A DNA stretch of 64,000 nucleotides, from contig NZ_JARUMJ010000001.1 of assembly GCF_036898465.1 (NCBI RefSeq), forward strand, positions 2,294,001-2,358,000. Direction: 5' to 3'. The DNA comes from Streptomyces sp. B21-105 (GTDB lineage: Bacteria > Actinomycetota > Actinomycetes > Streptomycetales > Streptomycetaceae). Each line of letters starts with the position of its first letter. The first letter of the stretch is position 1. Both the position numbers and the translations under genes were made by a program. This document shows positions 8,415 through 22,613 of the stretch, piece after piece. The notes under the pieces are model-generated. The model was not told the origin of the DNA, made no database searches, and saw only the letters and a list, made by a program, of their open reading frames with translations.

Positions 8415-9509
8415 TCATATCCGGCCCGCCCTGCGCTCGGTGACGAGCAGCCACAGCAGGTACACCCCGCCCAGCACACCGGTGACCACGCCCACTGGCA
8501 GCTGTCCGTCGCCGAAGAGCCGCTGCGCGGCCAGGTCGGCGGTGACCAGCAGGGCGGCGCCCATGCACAGGGACGGCACGAGGTTCGGCCCGGGCGAGCG
8601 CGTCAGGCGCCGGGCGAGCTGCGGGGCGGTGAGCGCCACGAAGCTGACGGGGCCCGCGGCCGCGGTGGCGGACGCGGTCAGCAGCACGGCCGCGACCATC
8701 ACCACCAGCCGCACCCGCTCCACCCGCACCCCCAGCGCGTGGGACACGTCGTCGCCCATCTCCGTCATCCGCAGCCCGCGCGCGTGAGCGAGCACGAGCG
8801 GCACGAGCACGCAGGTCAGCGTGAGCAGCGGCCACACCTGCTTCCAGTCACGGCCGTCGAGGGTCCCGGTCATCCACACGAGGGCGCGCGCCGCGTCGAC
8901 GAAGTCGGCCTTCGTCATCAGATAGCCGTTGACCGCCGTCGCCACGGCCGAGACACCGATGCCGACGAGCACCAGCCGGTACCCGTGCACCCCCCGCCGC
9001 CACGCCAGCAGATAGATGAGGGCCCCGGTCACCAGGCCGCCGGCCAGCGCGCCGACGGTCACCTGGGTGGCACTCCCGGAGAACAGCACGATCATCACCA
9101 GCGCGCCGGCCGTCGCCCCCTGCCCGAGACCCAGCACATCCGGGCTGCCCAGCGGATTACGCGAGACGGCCTGGAACAGCGCTCCGCCGAGCCCGAGCGA
9201 GGCGCCGACGAGCAGCCCCACGAGGACCCGCGGCAACCGCAGTTCGTTGACGACGAACTGCTGCCCGGCGTCGCCACCGCCGAACAGCGTCCGGACGACG
9301 TCACCCGACGAGATGGGGAAGTCCCCGGTGCCGATCAGCACCACGCTCGCGGCGAGCGCGGCCACCACCAGCAGCACGACGACGGTGAGCGCCCGCACGT
9401 CCAGCCGGACGGACAACCCGCCCGGTCCGCGCAGCGCACGGGGGCCGTGAGAGATCTGCGGCGTCGTCTGCCGAGTCGTCTGCGGCGCTGTCTTCTGCGC
9501 GGTCCTCAC
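8415..9509 (-). CDS. FecCD-family iron-siderophore permease (second)
   Basis: The protein has 364 residues from the GTG at 9509, which overlaps the stop of the first permease by four bases (GTGA), so translation is coupled. After about 40 polar residues come about nine hydrophobic segments. Family motifs are LRLPRVLVGLLVGASLGLGG, NPLGSPDVLGLGQGA, GYRLVLVGIGVSA, TAAAGPVSFVALTAPQLAR and the terminal GVVTGVLGGVYLLWLL. It pairs with the upstream permease to form the heterodimeric membrane channel. Confidence 0.93.
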   Translation of the reverse strand: MRTAQKTAPQTTRQTTPQISHGPRALRGPGGLSVRLDVRALTVVVLLVVAALAASVVLIGTGDFPISSGDVVRTLFGGGDAGQQFVVNELRLPRVLVGLLVGASLGLGGALFQAVSRNPLGSPDVLGLGQGATAGALVMIVLFSGSATQVTVGALAGGLVTGALIYLLAWRRGVHGYRLVLVGIGVSAVATAVNGYLMTKADFVDAARALVWMTGTLDGRDWKQVWPLLTLTCVLVPLVLAHARGLRMTEMGDDVSHALGVRVERVRLVVMVAAVLLTASATAAAGPVSFVALTAPQLARRLTRSPGPNLVPSLCMGAALLVTADLAAQRLFGDGQLPVGVVTGVLGGVYLLWLLVTERRAGRI

Positions 9510-10552
9510 AGCTGGGCCGTCCTCCGCCGTCGTACGAGAAAGATGAAGACCGGGCCGCCGATGATCGCGGTGACGATGCCGACCTGGACCTCCGACGGGC
9601 GGGCCACGACCCGGCCGACGACGTCCGAGCCGAGCAGCAGCACCGGCGACAGAACGGCCGCGTACGGCATGATCCAGCGCAGGTCGGGGCCCGTGAACGA
9701 GCGGACGACGTGCGGGACCATCAGACCGACGAACACGATCGGCCCGCAGGCTGCGGTCGCGGCGCCGCTCAGCACGGTCGCGGCGAGCATCGACAGCGCC
9801 CGGGTGCGGGTGAGGTCGGCGCCGAGCGCCCTCGCCGTGTCGTCGCCCATGGCCACGGCGTTCAGCGGCCGGGCGAGCACGAACGCGAGCAGCGTGCCCA
9901 CCACCAGGAAGGGCAGCACCTGCCGGACGGTCCCCTCGGTCGCCGAGGACAGCGAGCCCACCGTCCAGAAACGCATCCGGGCGAGCGCCGCGTCGTCCAT
10001 GATCATCACGGCCTGGAGGTAGCCGTAGAGAGCGGCGCTGATCGCGGTCCCGGCGAGCGCGAGCCGCACCGGCGTGGCCCCCCGGCTGCCGCCGAGGAAC
10101 CAGACCAGCGCACCGACCGCCGCCGCGCCGAAGAACGCGAACCACACATAGCCGTTCAGGCTCGTGACGCCGAAGAAGGTGATTCCGGTGACGACGGCCG
10201 CCGACGCGCCCGCGTTGATGCCGAGCAGCCCGGGGTCGGCCAGCGGATTGCGCGTCAGCGCCTGCAGCACGGCCCCGGACAGACCGAGCGCGGCCCCCAC
10301 GAGCAGCCCCAGCACGGTCCGCGACAGCCGTTCGTCCACGACGACGTCCGCGTACGTCCCCGAATCCGCGAACAGCCCGTGCCAGACCTGCGCGACGGAC
10401 AACTCCTTGGCGCCGACGGCGATGCTCGCCACCGCCACCAGCAGGAGAAGCACGAGAGCGGCGAGGAGCCCCACGGCGCGCAACGCCGCCCGTCGGCTCG
10501 GCGGCGCGGCGGCGGTCTCCGCGCGCAGTTCGGGAACACTGTCGACCAACAC
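9506..10552 (-). CDS. FecCD-family iron-siderophore permease (first)
   Basis: The protein has 348 residues with a GTG start at 10552. It has nine to ten predicted membrane segments. Conserved FecCD elements are LSRTVLGLLVGAALGLSG, NPLADPGLLGINAGA, RLALAGTAISAAL, ATAACGPIVFVGLMVPHVVR and the terminal GIVTAIIGGPVFIFLV. It is the first gene of the importer operon. The start lies only four bases behind an iron box and lacks a well-spaced Shine-Dalgarno sequence. That suggests a leaderless, iron-repressed transcript. Confidence 0.93.
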   Translation of the reverse strand: MLVDSVPELRAETAAAPPSRRAALRAVGLLAALVLLLLVAVASIAVGAKELSVAQVWHGLFADSGTYADVVVDERLSRTVLGLLVGAALGLSGAVLQALTRNPLADPGLLGINAGASAAVVTGITFFGVTSLNGYVWFAFFGAAAVGALVWFLGGSRGATPVRLALAGTAISAALYGYLQAVMIMDDAALARMRFWTVGSLSSATEGTVRQVLPFLVVGTLLAFVLARPLNAVAMGDDTARALGADLTRTRALSMLAATVLSGAATAACGPIVFVGLMVPHVVRSFTGPDLRWIMPYAAVLSPVLLLGSDVVGRVVARPSEVQVGIVTAIIGGPVFIFLVRRRRTAQL

Positions 10553-10556
10553 CCGG

Positions 10557-10575
10557 TTAGGTTAGCCTAGCCTCT
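10557..10575 (-). promoter_or_regulatory. Iron box (DmdR/IdeR operator)
   Basis: On the plus strand the 19 bases read TTAGGTTAGCCTAGCCTCT. They match the IdeR/DmdR consensus TTAGGTTAGGCTAACCTAA at 15 of 19 positions. The site lies 5-23 bases before the GTG of the first permease gene. Read on the minus strand it contains TAACCT six bases before the GTG, so the operator probably covers the -10 element of a leaderless promoter. Under iron-replete conditions DmdR1 would block RNA polymerase. Confidence 0.8.
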
Positions 10576-10596
10576 CCTCCCGGTCGGAGGCCGGTG

Positions 10597-11625
10597 TCAC
10601 AACCCCAGCCGCGCCAGCGCCTTCCCCGCGTCCAGCGCGCACACCCCGTCGCCCGCAGCAGCCCAGGCCGCCGCGCACAACGCCCGCAGTCCGTCCAGGC
10701 TTTCGCCCTCTCCCGACAGCTCCAGCCTCTCGACGCCGACCCTCGCCGTCCAGCCGCCGCAGCAAAAGCCCTCGCCGTCCGCGGTGACCTCCGGCTGCCC
10801 GGTGAGCATCCCGCGCAGGTCGGCGTCGACATACGTCGGCCGGTGCTGCGGCGGCGCCGCGAGCAGCTGCGCGCCGTCGGTGACGCCGGTGAGGACGAGC
10901 AACGAGTCGACCTCGCCGTTGAACGCCCCCTCGATGTCCGTGTCGAGCCGGTCCCCGACGACCAACGGCCGCTCGGCGCCCGTCCGCAGGATCGTCTCCC
11001 GGTGCATCGGGGGCAACGGCTTCCCGGCCACCTGCGGCTCGGCGCCGGTCGCGATCCGCACGACCTCGACCGCCGCACCGTTGCCCGGCGCGATCCCCCG
11101 CCCGCTGGGAATCGTCAGATCCGTGTTGGACGCGAACCACGGCACCCCGCGCGCGACCGCGTACGAAGCCTCCGCGAACCGCCCCCACGCCAGCTCGGGC
11201 CCGCCGAACCCCTGCACCACGGCCGCCGGATCGTCGTCCGCCGACTCCACCGGCACGAGCCCGCGTTCCCGCAGCGCGACCCGCAGCCCCTCCCCGCCGA
11301 TCACCAGCACCCGCGCCCCCGCCGGCACTTGTTCACTGATCAGCCGCGCCACCGCCTGCGCCGAGGTGATGACGTCCTCCGCGCCCGTCGGTATCCCCAG
11401 CTCCGTGAGATGTCCGGCCACCGCTTCGGGCGTGCGCAGCGCGTTGTTGGTGACATACGCGAGCCGCATGCCCCCCGCGCGCGCGGTGGCCAACGACTCG
11501 ACCGCGTGCACGATCGCGTTCCCGCCCGCGTACACCACCCCGTCGAGATCGAGCAGCGCCGTGTCGTACGCCTCGCTCAGGGCCTGCCCACTGGCCTCGG
11601 GCCTCGTCCTGACGCTTCGGCTCAT
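10597..11625 (-). CDS. HAD-IIA family hydrolase (NagD/PGP-like)
   Basis: The protein has 342 residues. Motif I is LLDLDGVVYAGG with the nucleophilic Asp. Motif II lies in LAYVTNNALRTP, the Lys of motif III in AGKPLPPMH, and motif IV is VVGDRLDTDIEGA. This is the order of NagD/phosphoglycolate-phosphatase type HAD-IIA enzymes. The substrate is unknown, probably a small phosphate ester such as a nucleotide or 2-phosphoglycolate. The last 60 residues, with GFCCGGWTARV, are an extension often seen in streptomycete homologues. It is divergent from the DUF1015 gene. Confidence 0.88.
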   Translation of the reverse strand: MSRSVRTRPEASGQALSEAYDTALLDLDGVVYAGGNAIVHAVESLATARAGGMRLAYVTNNALRTPEAVAGHLTELGIPTGAEDVITSAQAVARLISEQVPAGARVLVIGGEGLRVALRERGLVPVESADDDPAAVVQGFGGPELAWGRFAEASYAVARGVPWFASNTDLTIPSGRGIAPGNGAAVEVVRIATGAEPQVAGKPLPPMHRETILRTGAERPLVVGDRLDTDIEGAFNGEVDSLLVLTGVTDGAQLLAAPPQHRPTYVDADLRGMLTGQPEVTADGEGFCCGGWTARVGVERLELSGEGESLDGLRALCAAAWAAAGDGVCALDAGKALARLGL

Positions 11626-11708
11626 TCCGCATCGCTCCTCGTTCGCTCCGCTTTCCCCCGATCATCCCGCATGCCACTGACAGACAACGACAGACGTACG
11701 ATGCCGGG

Positions 11709-12995
11709 ATGAACTCAGCAGGTCACTCGGAAGCGACGGCGCCCCGAGGCCTGGAACTCACCCCGTTCCGAGGCCTGCGCTACGACCCCGACCGGGTCGG
11801 CAGTCTCGCCGCCGTCACCTCCCCGCCGTACGACGTCGTGGTCCGCCCCGACGGCCTGCACCACCTCCAGGACGCGGACCCGTACAACATCGTCCGGCTG
11901 ATCCTCCCCCAGGCCACCACCCCCGACGTCCGCAACGGACAGGCCGCGGACACCCTTCGGCGCTGGCTGGCGGAGGGCGTCCTGGCTGCGGACCCCGAGC
12001 CCGCCCTGTACGTCTACGAACAGCGGCACGCCGACGGCATGCTCCAGCGGGGCCTCATCGGAAACCTGCGTCTCTCGGACCCGTCGGAGGGCACCGTCCT
12101 CCCCCATGAGGACGTCATGCCTCACGTCGTCGCGGACCGCGCGGCGCTGATGCGCGCCACGCACGCGAACCTCGAGCCGCTCCTGCTCACCTACCGGGGC
12201 GGTGGCGCCGCGACGGAGGCGGTCGACCGCGCGGCCGCCGGTCCCCCGCTGCTGTCCACCACCACGGACGACGGCTATTGCCACCGCCTCTGGGCGATCA
12301 CCGACCCCGCGGAGACGGCCCGCGTCCAGGCGGACCTCGCCCACCGCCAGGCCCTCATCGCCGACGGCCACCACCGCTGGGCCACCTACCTGCGACTCCG
12401 CGCGGAACACTCGTCACCCGGCCCCTGGGACCAGGGTCTGGTCCTTCTGGTCGACACCGCGCGCTACCCGTTGCGCGTCCGCGCCATCCACCGTCTCCTG
12501 CACGGCCTGCCGCTCGCCGACGCCCTGTCCGCGCTCGAGGGCCGGTTCCGCGTACGCCGCCTGGCCGTCCCCCTCCCCGACGCCCTGGACGCCCTCGCGG
12601 ACGCGACCGCCGCCGGCAACGCCTTCCTGCTGACCGGCGGCGACGACGCCTTCCACCTCGTCGACCGCCCGGACCGCGCCCTCCTCGACCGCACGGTCCC
12701 GGGCGACCGCCCCGAGGCCTGGCGCAAACTCGACGCGACGGTCCTGCACGCCACGCTTCTCGCGCACGTGTGGCACGTCCCCGAGGACGACCCGGCCCGC
12801 ATCGCCTACATCCACGACACCGCCGCCACCGTGCGCAAGGCGCGACGCGACGGCGGCACGGCGGTCCTGCTCCACCCCGTCCGCGAGGAGGTCGTCCGCG
12901 ATCTGGCCCGGCAGGGCGTCATGATGCCCCGCAAGTCCACGTCTTTCGGCCCCAAGCCGGCCTCGGGCCTGGTCCTACGCGCTCTCGACGTCTGA
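11709..12995 (+). CDS. DUF1015 domain-containing protein
   Basis: The protein has 428 residues. It shows hallmarks of DUF1015: PFRGLRYDP, AVTSPPYDVV, DPYNIVRLILP, TVLPHEDVMP and the very conserved IADGHHRWATYLRLR. Its function is unproven; the family has been proposed to relate to SerC/HAD metabolism or to act as a kinase-like enzyme. TACGAT ends six bases before the ATG and no Shine-Dalgarno is visible, so the transcript may be leaderless. It is divergent from the HAD phosphatase gene across 83 bp. Confidence 0.9.
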   Translation: MNSAGHSEATAPRGLELTPFRGLRYDPDRVGSLAAVTSPPYDVVVRPDGLHHLQDADPYNIVRLILPQATTPDVRNGQAADTLRRWLAEGVLAADPEPALYVYEQRHADGMLQRGLIGNLRLSDPSEGTVLPHEDVMPHVVADRAALMRATHANLEPLLLTYRGGGAATEAVDRAAAGPPLLSTTTDDGYCHRLWAITDPAETARVQADLAHRQALIADGHHRWATYLRLRAEHSSPGPWDQGLVLLVDTARYPLRVRAIHRLLHGLPLADALSALEGRFRVRRLAVPLPDALDALADATAAGNAFLLTGGDDAFHLVDRPDRALLDRTVPGDRPEAWRKLDATVLHATLLAHVWHVPEDDPARIAYIHDTAATVRKARRDGGTAVLLHPVREEVVRDLARQGVMMPRKSTSFGPKPASGLVLRALDV

Positions 12996-13018
12996 GGAGA
13001 CGTGCCCTGAACGCGCGA

Positions 13019-13052
13019 AGGGGCGGAACCCGGTGACCCGGATCCCGCCCCT
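13019..13052. terminator. Hairpin terminator between convergent genes
   Basis: AGGGGCGG (13019-13026) pairs with CCGCCCCT (13045-13052) and an inner CCGG/CCGG helix closes the loop. It lies between the stop codons of the DUF1015 gene and the TPR gene and can serve both directions. There is no T-run. Confidence 0.55.
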
Positions 13053-13079
13053 CGTCGCCGTCACGGACGCGCGTGCACG

Positions 13080-15158
13080 TCAGTCCTCGTCACGGTCGTC
13101 GCCGCGGTCGCCCTTCTCCCCGGCCGCGTCCGCCGCGTCGTCCTCGCCCTCGTTCTCGCTCTCGTTCTCGCTCTCGCTCTCGCTCTCGCTCTCGCTCTCG
13201 TCGAGAGCGTCGACGAAGTCCACCCCGTCCAGCTCGGCAAGTCGGTCGGAGGCATCGGTGCTGCCGTCCCGGTCCGCTTCCACGGCCTTGGCGAACCACT
13301 CGCGCGCCTCGCCCTCACGCCCGGCGGCGAGCAGCGCGTCGGCATACGCGTACCGCAGCCGCGCGGTCCACGGCTGGACGGCGCCGGAGGCCAGCTCGGG
13401 ACTCTGCAGCGTCACGATGGCCGCGTCCAGCTGCCCCATGTCACGCCGGGCGCCGGCCGCCACGAGCCGCATCTCCACCTGTCCGGCCTTGTCGAGCTTG
13501 TTCACCTCGGGTGCGCCGGCCATGTCCAGCGCCTTCTCCGGCCGCCCGAGCCCACGCTCGCAGTCCGCCATGACGGGCCACAGCTCGGCGCTGCCGGTCA
13601 TCCGCCGCGCCGCCCGGAACTCGGCGAGCGCCTCGCTGTACTTCTGATTGGCGTACGCGGCGAAGCCGCCCGCCTCCCGAACGGCAGCGACCCGCGACGC
13701 CAGCCGCAAGGCGATCTTGGAGTACGCGTAGGCCCGCTCGGGGTCCTCGTCGATCAGCCGCGCGACCATCACCAGGTTCTTCGCGACGTCTTCGGCAAGC
13801 GTCTTGGGCAGGCTCAGCAGCTCCTGCCGTACGTCCTTGTCGATCTCCTCGCCGGTGACGTCCTCCGGAATCGGCAGCCGCTTGATCGGCTCCCGGTCCC
13901 GGTCCCGGTCGTCACGGAATCGGCTTCCGCCGCCCTGCCGATCGTCCCGGCCGCGGAAGCCGCCACCAGGCCGCCCACCGCGGTCGTCCCGACGGGGACC
14001 ACCCCGGTCGTCCCGCCCACGGAACCCACCGCGCTCCCCACCACGGTCATCCCGCCGACCGAAACCCCCACGGTCGTCCCGCCGGTCGTCCCGTCGGAAC
14101 GCGGGACGGTCGCCACGATCGTCACGCCGGTCATCCCGCCGATCACCGCGATCGTCCCGCCGGAAGGCCGGGCGGTCGCCACGATCGTCACGCCGGTCGT
14201 CACGGCGGAACGTCGGCCGGTCACCGCCACGGTCGTCCCGACGCGGCGCGGGCCGGTCCCCACGGTCGTCCCGACGGAACGCGGGCCGGTCACCGCCACG
14301 CTCGTCCCGACGCGGCGCGGGCCGATCCCCACGGTCGTCCCGACGGAACGCGGGCCGGTCACCGCCACGCTCGTCCCGACGCGGCGCGGGCCGGTCCCCA
14401 CGGTCGTCCCGACGGAACGCGGGCCGGTCACCGCCACGGTCGTCCCGACGGAACGCCGGACGGTCCCCACGGTCGTCACGCCGCGGACCGCGCTCGCCTT
14501 CGCGTCGGTCGTCCCTGCGGTCGTCCCGACGTCCGAAACCACCGCGGTTGTCATCACGACGGAAGCCACCACTGCTGTCGTCCCGACGGCCGCCGAATCC
14601 GCCGCCGCGGTTGTCGTCGCGGCGGAAGCCACCACGGTTGTCATCACGCCGCTCGTTGTCGCGGCGGAAACCGCCACGGTCACGATCGCCCTCGCGGGGG
14701 TTGTCCCGACGGTCGTCGCGACGGCCGAAGCCGCCGCCGCGGCCACCTCGGTCGTCGTCCCGACGCGGGGCGGGCCGGTCACCGCCACGGTCGTCCCGAC
14801 GGAACGCCGGACGGTCCCCACGGTCGTCCCGCCGCGGACCGCGCTCGCCTTCGCGTCGGTCGTCCCTGCGGTCGTCCCGACGGTCGTCCCGCCGTCCGAA
14901 ACCACCGCGGTTGTCACCACGGCGATCGTCACGTCGGTCGTCGTCCCGGCGGAAACCACCGCGCTCACCGCGCTCATCGCGGCCGGCGGAGCTCCGGTCG
15001 TCACGCCGGCCGTAACTCCCACGGTCGTTGTCGCGGCGGTCGTTGTCGCGGCGGAAACCGCCACGCTCACCACGGTTGGCTCCGCGGTCGCCGCGGTCCC
15101 CACTGTCCCGTCGCCGCTGGTCGCGCTCCGGTCGGTCGTCGGGAGAGTTGGTGGACAT
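13080..15158 (-). CDS. TPR protein with a long RDDRGD-repeat disordered half
   Basis: The protein has 692 residues from the ATG at 15158 ([12 protein letters not shown]), preceded by AGGAGT. Residues 1 to about 430 are almost only R, D, G, F, P and A in tandem variants of [11 protein letters not shown] and [10 protein letters not shown], an RGG-like disordered region. Residues about 430-650 are helical ([48 protein letters not shown]) and match TPR-like repeats. The tail is an (SE)n tract encoded by a gctctc hexamer array at 13150-13200, followed by an acidic end. It lies directly behind the rrn terminator on the same strand. RNA binding is inferred from composition only. TACAAT about 30 bases upstream of the start may be a -10 element. 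Confidence 0.85.
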   Translation of the reverse strand: MSTNSPDDRPERDQRRRDSGDRGDRGANRGERGGFRRDNDRRDNDRGSYGRRDDRSSAGRDERGERGGFRRDDDRRDDRRGDNRGGFGRRDDRRDDRRDDRREGERGPRRDDRGDRPAFRRDDRGGDRPAPRRDDDRGGRGGGFGRRDDRRDNPREGDRDRGGFRRDNERRDDNRGGFRRDDNRGGGFGGRRDDSSGGFRRDDNRGGFGRRDDRRDDRREGERGPRRDDRGDRPAFRRDDRGGDRPAFRRDDRGDRPAPRRDERGGDRPAFRRDDRGDRPAPRRDERGGDRPAFRRDDRGDRPAPRRDDRGGDRPTFRRDDRRDDRGDRPAFRRDDRGDRRDDRRDDRGDRPAFRRDDRRDDRGGFGRRDDRGGERGGFRGRDDRGGPRRDDRGGRPGGGFRGRDDRQGGGSRFRDDRDRDREPIKRLPIPEDVTGEEIDKDVRQELLSLPKTLAEDVAKNLVMVARLIDEDPERAYAYSKIALRLASRVAAVREAGGFAAYANQKYSEALAEFRAARRMTGSAELWPVMADCERGLGRPEKALDMAGAPEVNKLDKAGQVEMRLVAAGARRDMGQLDAAIVTLQSPELASGAVQPWTARLRYAYADALLAAGREGEAREWFAKAVEADRDGSTDASDRLAELDGVDFVDALDESESESESESENESENEGEDDAADAAGEKGDRGDDRDED

Positions 15159-15200
15159 CGGTGACTCCTGTCTTCGGTACCGCAAACATTGTAAAAACAA

Positions 15201-15243
15201 AAGGACCCCTGGTCCCAGCTGAACGCTGGGACCAGGGGTCCTT
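15201..15243 (-). terminator. rRNA operon terminator
   Basis: A perfect 19-bp stem (15201-15219 with 15225-15243, arms AAGGACCCCTGGTCCCAGC and its complement, 5-base loop) lies ten bases behind the 5S gene. Read on the minus strand it is followed by TTGTTTTT, a classic intrinsic terminator. Stability and T-run fit the end of a highly transcribed rrn operon. Confidence 0.93.
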
Positions 15244-15252
15244 CCAAAGATT

Positions 15253-15371
15253 GTTCGGCGGTGTCCTACTCTCCCACAGGGTCCCCCCTGCAGTACCATC
15301 GGCGCTGTAAGGCTTAGCTTCCGGGTTCGGAATGTAACCGGGCGTTTCCCTCACGCTATGACCACCGAAAC
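15253..15371 (-). rRNA. rrf: 5S ribosomal RNA
   Basis: About 119 nt. Minus-strand reading begins GTTTCGGTGGTCATAGCG and ends GAGTAGGACACCGCCGAAC, the standard actinomycete 5S with complementary ends. It contains GCCGATGGTACTGCAGGGGG. It is the last gene of the operon. Confidence 0.96.
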
Positions 15372-15472
15372 CCTAATGGTTTCGAGCGAACAAGCACACT
15401 TTTCACTTGTTTCAAGCTCTTACCGGCAACAGTCGTTGCCTCAGAACTAACACAGTGGACGCGAGCAACTGA

Positions 15473-20434
<4,962 letters not shown>

Positions 20435-20880
20435 ATGTTTTCCCGTGATCGGGATCGCACACACGAGAGCGGAACGTCGAGCGGAATAAGCCCGGCGTTC
20501 ACAACGTCCTCGCTGTGTTTGTTTCAAAGGAACCTCATCCTCGGCTATCACTGCCGGGGACGGGGTATCAACATATCTGGCGTTGATTTTTGGCACGCTG
20601 TTGAGTTCTCAAGGAACGGACGCTTCCTTCGTACTCACCCTCTCGGGCTTTCCTCCGGGCAGTTTCCCTTCGGTCTTGCGTTTCCGACTCTATCAGACCG
20701 TTTCCGATCCGATTCCCTGTCGGTGGGATATGCGTCAAGGCTTTGGGATTTCGCCCTGCGGCCTTTCGACATTCACTACGCTAGCCGATTCCCTCCGCAA
20801 CTCATAATCGAGTTCCGCAGGGTTCGAATTCAGACATGCAGGCATGCCGAATGCGCTCCCGCCGAGGGATGTTGTAGGTA
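20435..20880 (-). promoter_or_regulatory. rrn leader and promoter region
   Basis: This is the region upstream of 16S rRNA. Read on the minus strand it contains CCTTGAGAACTCAACAGCG and the following GTGCCAAAAATCAACGCC, typical of the actinomycete rrn leader/antitermination region. A TTGACG -35-like box is at 20733-20738 and a TAGAGT -10-like box at 20687-20692, but these two are not spaced as one promoter. Several tandem promoters are expected in Streptomyces rrn operons; I cannot assign them individually. Confidence 0.6.
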
Positions 20881-21545
20881 GTGGGTTGGCCGCTTCCGGC
20901 TGCAGGCGATCGCCGTACCCGGTTCAAGCGGCTCGGGCCACGTTACGCTCCGGCCAACAGCGAGTCAACTCGCGCGACACTTGGGGGCATGGGCCCGATT
21001 CGGGCTCACCGTCGGGTCGTCAGCTGCCCGGCGGCGCCGGGCGTGTACGGCTCCGTCGCCGGAGAATCCGGTGTGCGGACCGTTGCGTACCTGGTCGGAG
21101 GGGATGGATGCGCCGGCCAGGATCCGTACGGGGTGTCCCGGGCGGCGCAGGTGTCCGTCCCGTCGAGTGCTCGGTCCATGCCCAGGGCAGTGGCCAGGCG
21201 GCAGGGCCTTTGGCCAGTTCCATGTCATTTCGGGCCGAAAGTCGATGTTTATGCGCCCTTCGGCACCCTCGACGATCTCCCCGGCACGGAGCAGGACGGC
21301 ACTCGCCCTGCCCTACGGACCCACGAGGTTCATGCAGTGCGTTCTGACAGAGCAGGCGGTTCGCCAGCCGGTCGTCTCCCCCATTGCCGCCGGCCGAGCT
21401 GATGAACCGGCCGCCCTCCTCGTCCTGCCTCCCGAACGTTCAGATCGGAGTGATCCCTTCAGGCGTACCTGAAGGAGTTCGCCGAATACGGGGCATACCG
21501 CTCAGCCATGCCGAAAAAGGTTACCCACCGCCCGCTGGCGCGGCT
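20881..21545. other. Non-coding or decayed region upstream of the rrn promoters
   Basis: No frame in this stretch has the GC3 pattern of the neighbouring genes, and none gives a recognisable protein. A 7-bp stem (CTTCAGG/CCTGAAG, 21457-21474) lies downstream of the MFS remnant. With the pseudogenes at 21.5-22.8 kb it suggests a zone of sequence decay or rearrangement next to the rRNA operon. Confidence 0.4.
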
Positions 21546-21975
21546 CTACTCGGCGGACTCCGGTCCGTGACGCAGCAGCCGCCCAGCGAGCAGCACCGTG
21601 CAGCCCCCGACGGTCAGCAGTCCACCAGCGAGGAAGGTACCCCGCACGTCGGCCAGCGGCAGGATCAGTCCCCCGAGCGCGGCGCCTCCTGCGATACCGG
21701 CGTTGTAAGCACCGGAGTTCGCCGCGAGTGCGATATCCGTGCGGCCCGGTGCGCAACGCACGCCCATCAGCACCAGGAACACCACCGCCGCCACCGGATC
21801 GGTGCCCGTCGCGTACCGGCCCAGCATGCCCGCCGCCTGCGTGGCTACGGCACCGGTCAGCGCAGCCTGCGGAAAGCGGTCCAGCAGGGCCCCGGTGATA
21901 CTCACCCCGGCCAGACACGCAGCTCCGAAGGCCACGAATCAGGGCGTTGACCGTGCTCGGAGAGAACCCGCTCAC
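21546..21975 (-). pseudogene. MFS transporter C-terminal remnant with frameshift
   Basis: The frame 21546-21935 encodes FGAACLAGVSITGALLDRF, then GMLGRYATGTDP, VFLVLMGVRCAPGR, NSGAYNAGIAGGAALGG and a last hydrophobic segment ending near the stop, the C-terminal third of an MFS efflux protein. Upstream, the neighbouring frame reads FSPSTVNALI, which continues sensibly into VAFGAACLAG only after a one-base shift near 21935. Further upstream a TAG stops that frame and no N-terminal half exists. It is therefore truncated and frameshifted and should not be functional. Confidence 0.75.
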
Positions 21976-22001
21976 GTCTTCGAGGAACTAGCGGCTCGGA
22001 C

Positions 22002-22613
22002 TCAGGCTCCGGTGGGCGGTTTGGCTCGTGGGCTCAGTCGGTACGCCGAGACTGTTGGATCACCGGCGAGGTAGAAGCGGTGCTGCCAGTCGTGGGCTCT
22101 GCTCACGCCTACCCGAGGGCCGACCCGGATGAGTGCGGCGGGTGCCGGCTCGCCTTCGGACAGTACGACCGAGGTGCCCGCCAGCAGGTCTGTGCCGTTG
22201 TGCTCTGCCGTGATGCCGAGCGCCTGGCAGAAGTTCCCCGGACCCCGTGCAAGGCGTGGGCTCTCGACCTTCGCCCCTCGCCGCTTGCGTGCCAGGTCTT
22301 CCCCTTCGATGACCCTGCCTGCCCGAATGAGGACGGCCGAGGCGATGCCGTCCGTCCCGGTGACGATGTTGGCACACCAGTGGAGACCGTGGGACCGGTA
22401 GACATACAGGTGTCCTGCGGGTCCGAACATGACGGCGTTACGGGGTGTCCGGCCTCGGTAGGCATGCGAAGCCGGGTCGGCCGTACCGGAGTACGCCTCG
22501 GTCTCCGTGATGGCGATGCTCACGGTTCCCTCGGGGGTCTCGCGGGTGAGGACGCTCCCGAGCAGCTTGGGTGCGACCTCTTCAGCGGGATGGGAGAGGA
22601 GGTCGACGTTCAT
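22002..22613 (-). CDS. DNA-3-methyladenine glycosylase (AAG/MPG family)
   Basis: The protein has 203 residues and removes alkylated purines in base-excision repair. Family elements are [77 protein letters not shown] and [14 protein letters not shown], with the catalytic Glu in the TETEAY segment. The ATG overlaps the stop of the upstream truncated copy (ATGA), so translation may be coupled to that remnant. It shares the family fold with the remnant but is clearly diverged from it, so it may have arrived by transfer rather than by recent duplication. Confidence 0.92.
   Translation of the reverse strand: MNVDLLSHPAEEVAPKLLGSVLTRETPEGTVSIAITETEAYSGTADPASHAYRGRTPRNAVMFGPAGHLYVYRSHGLHWCANIVTGTDGIASAVLIRAGRVIEGEDLARKRRGAKVESPRLARGPGNFCQALGITAEHNGTDLLAGTSVVLSEGEPAPAALIRVGPRVGVSRAHDWQHRFYLAGDPTVSAYRLSPRAKPPTGA

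Noticed and set aside
13804..15247. Two long open frames on the opposite strand or in another frame of the RDDRGD gene (plus-strand [14 protein letters not shown] and minus-strand [14 protein letters not shown] proteins)
   Set aside because: They are by-products of the tandem repeat. The R/D/G codon repeat keeps other frames free of stops. Only the RDDRGD frame continues into a sensible TPR domain and has a ribosome binding site.
20844..21472. Overlapping open frames of 160-190 codons between the rrn promoters and the MFS remnant
   Set aside because: Codon use is unlike the neighbouring genes, several frames are open at once, and none resembles a known protein.
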